The notes below the pieces were generated by a model that saw only the letters and a program-made list of their open reading frames with translations, was not told the origin of the DNA and made no database searches. Source: Discostella pseudostelligera (Eukaryota > Bacillariophyta > Thalassiosirophyceae > Thalassiosirales > Thalassiosiraceae). Taken from it: a stretch of 11,218 nt of DNA. Positions 7,591-11,218 of this stretch are shown here, in pieces. Numbering within the stretch: the stretch's first letter is position 1; every line of letters begins with the position of its first letter. The DNA is taken from positions 1 through 11,218 of the forward strand of contig JALLBK010000528.1 of the NCBI GenBank assembly GCA_036940085.1. Reading direction: 5' to 3'. Made by a program: the position numbers and the translations under genes.

Positions 7591-9007
7591 CTATAAACTC
7601 TCTGGAATCTCTCGGAGCAACCAAAACCCAGCTGGATCATCATCATTCTCGTCTCTTTGGACACAAATGAAATGCAGCCCATTCAATGCATCCTTCCCCT
7701 CTTCAAAATTCGCCGCCTCCCTCCTTTGATCTTCATTCAACTTCGCCATCAGGTACTGATTATCAATATCGGTTTCCATCACCAGCTCACGCTTTCGAAG
7801 ATCAGCCTTTACACCCGCCACTTCCGTCCCGGCGAGCCAACTTGCCAAGGCACTGGCACGAGATGTTAGTATGATGACACCCTGAACGAAGGAATCGGCG
7901 GGAAGAGACGGGTCGACGGGACATAGTCGTCCCACACCGATATTATCATTGTTTACTCCACCCCCCTCCATGAATTCGGCCAGTGGTAACCCCACAAAGG
8001 CATATTTCTCACCACGAAGTGCATCGGGTAACTTCACTGCCGTTCGAATGTCTAGGAATGTACCCCCAATACCTCCGATTCCTGACATGGTTGGTTGGTA
8101 GCTATGTGATGATATTGCATTGGTTTGATGGGAGGAAATTGACAAAGGTGCGTCGTTAGTCGATATTACCATGAACGTTGGTAATGAGATATAAAGACAC
8201 AACAACTCACCCCTTCATTTTCGGATAAACATCCCGATTCCGTTCCTCAATCCATTGAGCCAAAGCAAATGTACATCGACTTGGCTTGGCCACAACGTCA
8301 ATGTCCGATAAGGCAATATTAATCATGTTGAACATGGCCCCACGGAAGAAACGGATAGTGTCGGGCTTCACTTCGCTTTCGTTGATAATGTCTTCGATGA
8401 CACGACGAACTTCCCGAGAGTTTACCCTGTGTGAGTTGGGTTGGTATTGTTGTTGTTGGCAACGATATCAAACGAAGCGAGGTGAGATAAAGAGATGATT
8501 GGTAAATTAATATTGGTTGTTTGAAATACCCCCGTGCCATGTAACAATAACTCACTTATTGGATGGCAATGAACGACAAATTCTCAAATTTCCCGTAGAA
8601 TCCGTAATAAGTAGTTCCCACAACTTCTTTTTACCATCGACCAAAACTGGACGGGAATAGCAATCGAGTTCCCATTCACTAGTGACCTTATCCCAATTAT
8701 TATTCAGTAGTATTGTCGATGATGACAAATCTTCTACCGGACCGTCACCGCTACTGCTTGAAATTGACGATGACGACATTAGAGGTGACGACGATGATGA
8801 AGGTGACGAGAACAATAATGACGACGGTAGTACTCCTCTCCTGCTGCTGGTTACTGGTGCAAATAATCGCGGTGTCGTCGTCGTCGGCGGCGGCGGCGTC
8901 ACGAAGGCATTGCAATTACAGCATGAAAAGATTGGCAACAGCACCGCTGCCACCGCCGAAGCGAGTAGACGGAGGCCCGTTCTTCGTCTTGCTGATATTG
9001 CTGGCAT
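7591..9007 (-). CDS. TAB2: Plastid-targeted Tab2/ATAB2-family RNA-binding translation factor
   Basis: Exons are 8556-9007, 8211-8426 and 7591-8101, giving 392 residues and a TAG stop. Tab2/ATAB2 binds photosystem I (psaB) mRNA and is needed for its translation in Chlamydomonas and Arabidopsis, where the proteins have roughly 360-375 residues. Family signatures in order are EWELDCYSRPVLVDGKKKLWELLITDS (about 111-137), PDTIRFFRGAMFNMI (172-186), ALAQWIEERNRDVYP (206-220), GEKYAFVGLPLAE after about 255, TSRASALASWLAGTEV, and the C-terminal GLHFICVQ with GFWLL. The N-terminus has basic residues, a hydrophobic stretch (about 10-30) and CNCNA-F at 31-35, fitting a signal peptide with Phe at +1, then a Ser/Thr/Pro-rich transit-like segment to about 100. 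This bipartite layout is typical of plastids surrounded by four membranes. TAA TAA lies in frame shortly before the ATG, supporting this start. Confidence 0.92.
8102..8210 (-). other. TAB2 intron 2
   Basis: This is a 109-base phase-2 intron with donor G|GTGAGTT and acceptor CACATAG|C. Splicing joins MKG to YQPT, in line with the Gly-aromatic-Gln stretch at this place in plant homologues. The other nearby acceptor, after ATGTCAG, would break the frame. Confidence 0.85.
8427..8555 (-). other. TAB2 intron 1
   Basis: This is a 129-base phase-2 intron with donor AA|GTGAGTT and acceptor CACACAG|G. The joined frame reads PSNK-VNSREVRR, continuous with the family alignment as I recall it. Confidence 0.88.
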
Positions 9008-9111
9008 GCTAATAAATTATTACGATAGCCACTCTTCCGCTTGGATTCATCCCATTGTGGCTGGCTGCTGGATCGGAGCGGCCGGGCGGAGGCTCCATCC
9101 ACGCGTCCGCG

Positions 9112-9139
9112 ACGCCACACGCCACGTACTTGTGGCGTG
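9112..9139. repeat. ACGCCAC tandem repeat with inverted copy
   Basis: ACGCCAC is present twice in direct tandem (9112-9125). The second copy belongs to an 8-bp inverted repeat, CACGCCAC (9118-9125) and GTGGCGTG (9132-9139), with a 6-base spacer. The cluster lies 105-132 bases upstream of the TAB2 ATG. It could be a multi-site protein-binding element or a small hairpin in the 5' UTR. Confidence 0.55.
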
Positions 9140-9150
9140 GCTGTGTCCAG

Positions 9151-9213
9151 TTTCCCGCCATTTTCGCCTCAATCGTCTTCCCGCCGTTTTCGCCACAGAG
9201 TCGCTGCCACGTG
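9151..9213. promoter_or_regulatory. Paired E2F-like sites and G-box upstream of TAB2
   Basis: TTCCCGCCATTTTCGCC (9152-9168; a preceding T completes the TTTCCCGCC consensus) recurs as TTCCCGCCGTTTTCGCC (9178-9194) with one mismatch and a period of 26. CCACGTG follows at 9207-9213. These are the same two motif classes found upstream of the armadillo gene. Binding by E2F/DP and bHLH or bZIP factors is inferred from the consensus. Confidence 0.55.
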
Positions 9214-9308
9214 TAGGTACCAATTGTACCACCTCTTCATCTCTCGACAATCGACACTCTGATCCCCGATGCTTCGACATCTACCTAACCTTCCCCCCCA
9301 AACGATCA

Positions 9309-9479
9309 ATGGATAAAGGTTGTGTGTTTGTAAAAGGCTATTATGAATTAAAGTGTAGTTGCAGGCTTCGCGCAGAAATCCGCAACTTCAAGTTACTTTT
9401 CCAAAAGAGTGACAAACAAAAAAATCTTCCACTTCAACGGTTGAAAGTTGGGAGTGTTCGGCACTTGGACAACATATGA
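9309..9479 (+). CDS. Possible small ORF of 56 residues, unknown
   Basis: ATG at 9309 opens a 57-codon frame ending in TGA at 9477-9479. The product is Lys/Leu/Arg-rich with three Cys in the first 20 residues (it begins MDKGCVFVKGYYELKCSC). It looks less low-complexity than the other short frames here, but I recognise no family. It is the 3' end of a longer frame that opens on the strand opposite TAB2 exon 1, so it may be chance. If real, it would be transcribed divergently from TAB2, with about 300 bases between the two starts. Confidence 0.15.
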   Translation: MDKGCVFVKGYYELKCSCRLRAEIRNFKLLFQKSDKQKNLPLQRLKVGSVRHLDNI

Positions 9480-9652
9480 ATGACTGCGGGCCTCTATTTT
9501 TGTTGCATCATACTCCTCGCGAGTAATCCTCTGAACATCGACTCGCTCTATGTGCGAATTCATGATGTAATACCGTCAGTACTTCTCTTCCCACAAAACC
9601 GTATGAGAGGAATTCCGAAACAAATCAGCCCCAAACCCCTCCCTGCTCCATC

Positions 9653-10836
9653 TTAGTAAGGTTGGAAACCGCGTCCTCTACCCCTGTAGGCACGTCCACC
9701 ACCTCCCCGTCCACGTCCACCCCGTCCAAAGCCACCAGCACTAGCAAACCGTCCCCCTCCTCGATATCCCCCTCCACGTGCACCAGCACCAAATCGACCT
9801 CCTCCTCTTCCCTGATAGCCACTATACTGCTGCTGTTGTTGATTGTAAAAATTAGGATCATTCACCCTCTTCGCCGTCACTTTCAATTGACGCTCCTTAA
9901 ATATCGATCCATCGAGCTTTAATGCATTTTCGACTGCTATTTCCGTTTGAAATTCAAGGTAGGCGAATCCTAGATATGATGATATAATGATGAGTGAGTG
10001 AGTGAGTGAGTGGGCATCAAAACGAAGCAAAGCAATTATCAGATCAGCATTTGGAAAGTAATNTGAGTGAGTGAGTGAGTGAGTGGGCATCAAAACGAAG
10101 CAAAGCAATTATCAGATCAGCATTTGGAAAGTAATTCACTCTCGACTCTTGATCCCCTCACTACTCCAGCTTCATCTCTCCTCCTCCTTCATCGATTTGT
10201 TTCTTACCTTTCGGCCTACCAGTAATCTTATCGCAAACAATCGTTACACGTTCCACCACTCCACAGGATTCAAAGTGCGATAATAATTCTTCGGGTGTGG
10301 TGGAATAGTCGACTTGACCTACATAGATGGAATATCTGCAGCCAGAGAGAGAGAGAGATAGATGGTACACACAAATAATGATAATCACAAATCATCGTCA
10401 CGGATTGGTCATATATATTGATGTAATGTATGAAGTACACATTATGTGCATGAGAGGGAATAAAATGAGATAGATAGGAGACGAAACATTAATTGACAAG
10501 GCACATGCACACAAATTTACGACAAGCTGCACACATCAGCATCGTCTCAGCGACGTACCCATCCTTCTTTATCTTCTCCTCCGAAGTCTCTCCACTGCTA
10601 CCACCAGCAACGCCACCACTCTTTGCCTTTGTCGCTGTCGATGTCGATGATGTAGCGGCAGAGGTAGCATTCGCCTTCTCGAGCTCTTCCGTCTCCGCGG
10701 CGATTCTGGCGGCCTCCTCCTCCATACGCGCTATTTCTGCGGATAGCTTTTCGAGATCTTCTTCTTCCTCGTCATCACCTGCTGCTGCTGCTGGTGGTGG
10801 TGCTATTGCTGCTGCCGTGTCGTCGTTGTCGGCCAT
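9653..10836 (-). CDS. PABPN1: Nuclear poly(A)-binding protein, PABPN1/PAB2 type
   Basis: Exons are 10559-10836, 10208-10335 and 9653-9969, giving 240 residues and a TAA stop. PABPN1 proteins bind growing poly(A) tails in the nucleus, stimulate poly(A) polymerase and help set tail length. The domain order fits: an Ala/Pro-rich acidic head (1-26); a coiled-coil-like Glu/Ala-rich helix (about 27-55); a Ser/Thr/Ala-rich linker; one RRM at about 95-171 with RNP2 IYVGQV (96-101) and RNP1 KGFAYLEF (135-142), and [10 protein letters not shown] matching the family; and an Arg/Gly-rich tail (about 187-240) ending RGFQPY. The RGG tail is a usual target of arginine methylation, and the terminal R-x3-PY resembles a transportin-type PY nuclear import signal. 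The start context is AACC-ATG-G. Intron 2 carries the 72-bp duplication around an N, which does not alter the coding exons. Confidence 0.93.
9970..10207 (-). other. PABPN1 intron 2 (contains duplicated segment and one N)
   Basis: This is a 238-base phase-1 intron with donor AAAG|GTAAGAA and acceptor ATATCTAG|GA. It lies exactly within RNP1, joining K-G to FAYLEF. If the 73 extra bases (one copy plus the N) are an assembly artefact, the real intron is about 165 bases. Confidence 0.88.
9991..10135. repeat. Exact 72-bp direct duplication flanking a single N
   Basis: Positions 9991-10062 and 10064-10135 are identical over 72 bases, with only the N at 10063 between them. Each copy starts with a TGAG/GAGT microsatellite (five repeats) and ends ...GGAAAGTAAT. 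The identity runs from base to base on both sides of the N. Confidence 0.95.
10336..10558 (-). other. PABPN1 intron 1
   Basis: This is a 223-base phase-2 intron with donor GATGG|GTACGTC and acceptor GGCTGCAG|A, joining KKDG to YSIYVG. A (CT)n run on the transcribed sense strand (plus-strand AG run at 10344-10358) serves as the polypyrimidine tract just before the acceptor. Confidence 0.87.
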
Positions 10837-10936
10837 GGTTCTTTGGGTTATCGGTCGGTGCCTTTGCCTTCGATTTCGATGAAATGAAGAAGTGGTGGGG
10901 GTTGAGGGTTGGGGGTGGAGGATGGGTGGACGGCAA

Positions 10937-10954
10937 GGGCGGGGGGCGGGAGGG
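10937..10954 (+). other. G-quadruplex motif with single-base loops
   Basis: The plus strand reads GGGCGGGGGGCGGGAGGG: four G-tracts of at least three, joined by loops of one base (C, C, A). It lies 101-118 bases upstream of the PABPN1 start. Because the gene is on the minus strand, the G-rich strand is the template and the mRNA would be C-rich here. Other G-runs flank it from 10890. Confidence 0.6.
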
Positions 10955-11066
10955 AGAGCTGAAAAAGCGAGCGCGATGAAAAAAGAGCGATAATGGGGTC
11001 AAACGATGGACAGACGGGGGGCTGCTGTGAATGGTGGCTGTGCGTTGAGCTTCTTGGGTCTCTACA

Positions 11067-11181
11067 TTTTCCAATTCAACTGCCGACCTTTCTTAGCTCG
11101 AAATATCTGTGCCCTCATTGTATTGTTTTAGGAATCGTAGCTGCTTGAAGTTGACGAGGTGGTTGGATTTGAATTGGAAAA
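11067..11181. repeat. 13-bp perfect inverted repeat containing CCAAT cores
   Basis: TTTTCCAATTCAA (11067-11079) and TTGAATTGGAAAA (11169-11181) are exact reverse complements, 89 bases apart. Each contains a CCAAT pentamer, on opposite strands. The pair lies about 230-345 bases upstream of the PABPN1 ATG. It could be a pair of NF-Y-type sites, or less likely the ends of a small 115-bp inverted-repeat element. No target-site duplication is visible next to the arms. Confidence 0.5.
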
Positions 11182-11218
11182 AGTAGTTTCTCAATGCCAT
11201 ATCACAATACAAGCAATC

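Larger units (their letters stand above)
9008..9652. other. Intergenic region: TAB2 promoter and PABPN1 3' flank
   Basis: The left part is the expected TAB2 promoter and 5' UTR. It carries a tandem and inverted ACGCCAC cluster (9112-9139), two E2F-like sites (9151-9194) and a CCACGTG box (9207-9213). The right part should contain the 3' UTR of the PABPN1-type gene; I found no AATAAA on the minus strand there. A 57-codon frame at 9309-9479 is listed separately. No RNA gene was recognised. Confidence 0.5.
10837..11218. promoter_or_regulatory. Upstream region of PABPN1 gene to window edge
   Basis: These 382 bases hold the expected promoter and 5' UTR of the minus-strand PABPN1 gene. The plus strand is strongly G-rich from about 10890 to 10960 and includes a G-quadruplex motif. 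Beyond 11060 the sequence becomes AT-richer and carries a 13-bp inverted repeat with CCAAT cores. No coding frame with a family signature is seen; the short frames in this stretch are compositionally biased. Confidence 0.45.

Noticed and set aside
8079..8092. Alternative TAB2 exon 3 acceptor after ATGTCAG
   Set aside because: It gives the wrong phase with the exon 2 donor and would omit the Gly-Tyr-Gln segment that fits the family.
8682..9308. Long plus-strand frame opposite TAB2 exon 1
   Set aside because: Its N-terminal half is the antisense of the Ser/Thr-rich TAB2 presequence and is Asp/Gly/Val low-complexity, as expected for a shadow frame.
9991..10135. CRISPR-like or transposon repeat
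   Set aside because: Only two copies, directly abutting an N, inside an intron of a eukaryotic gene; no spacers, terminal repeats or transposase.
10493..10882. 129-codon plus-strand frame opposite PABPN1 exon 1
   Set aside because: Antisense of the Ala/Glu-rich head, giving only Ser/Ala/Val runs.
1..11218. A multi-gene defence, biosynthetic or mobile system
   Set aside because: The five genes are housekeeping or single-function eukaryotic genes with separate promoters, and none encodes a transposase, integrase, nuclease or pathway enzyme set.

Overview
The window is eukaryotic nuclear DNA, most likely from a photosynthetic stramenopile such as a diatom. The evidence is a nuclear-encoded Tab2/ATAB2-type chloroplast translation factor that starts with a signal peptide followed by an AF-type (here N-A-F) cleavage region, the pattern of plastid preproteins in algae with a secondary red plastid. 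Other support comes from short GT-AG introns, intron-poor genes, and Ser/Asp/His/Gln-rich low-complexity inserts in housekeeping proteins. Placement below 'stramenopile alga' is inference.

Layout, left to right. (1) 163-2034, plus strand: a single-exon V-type ATPase subunit H with unusual inserts, including a histidine-rich loop. (2) 2035-2310: a short convergent intergenic stretch. (3) 2311-4143, minus: a single-exon protein with a few RCC1-type propeller units buried in low-complexity sequence, preceded by an upstream ORF that overlaps its start. (4) 4144-4826: intergenic, with a near-perfect 20-bp direct repeat. (5) 4827-6714, minus: an armadillo-repeat protein ending in a CaaX-type tetrapeptide. 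Its start codon appears to be split by a phase-2 intron. (6) 6715-7590: intergenic, with a dense cluster of E2F-like and G-box-like motifs. (7) 7591-9007, minus: TAB2, three exons. (8) 9008-9652: TAB2 upstream region, carrying the same two motif types, plus a possible 56-residue small ORF on the plus strand. (9) 9653-10836, minus: PABPN1/PAB2-type nuclear poly(A)-binding protein, three exons. Its second intron holds an exact 72-bp duplication on either side of a single N, which is probably an assembly join. (10) 10837-11218: upstream region with a G-quadruplex motif and a 13-bp inverted repeat of CCAAT-box sequence.

The five genes belong to unrelated pathways (proton pumping, an RCC1-like protein, an armadillo protein, plastid translation, mRNA polyadenylation), so I see no operon-like or defence system. 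The most interesting points are the split start codon, whose unspliced form reads AUG followed directly by UAA, the possible lipid anchor on the armadillo protein, the shared promoter motifs, and the duplication around the N. Exon boundaries come from reading frame, splice consensus and family similarity recalled from knowledge. No alignment or transcript data were available.
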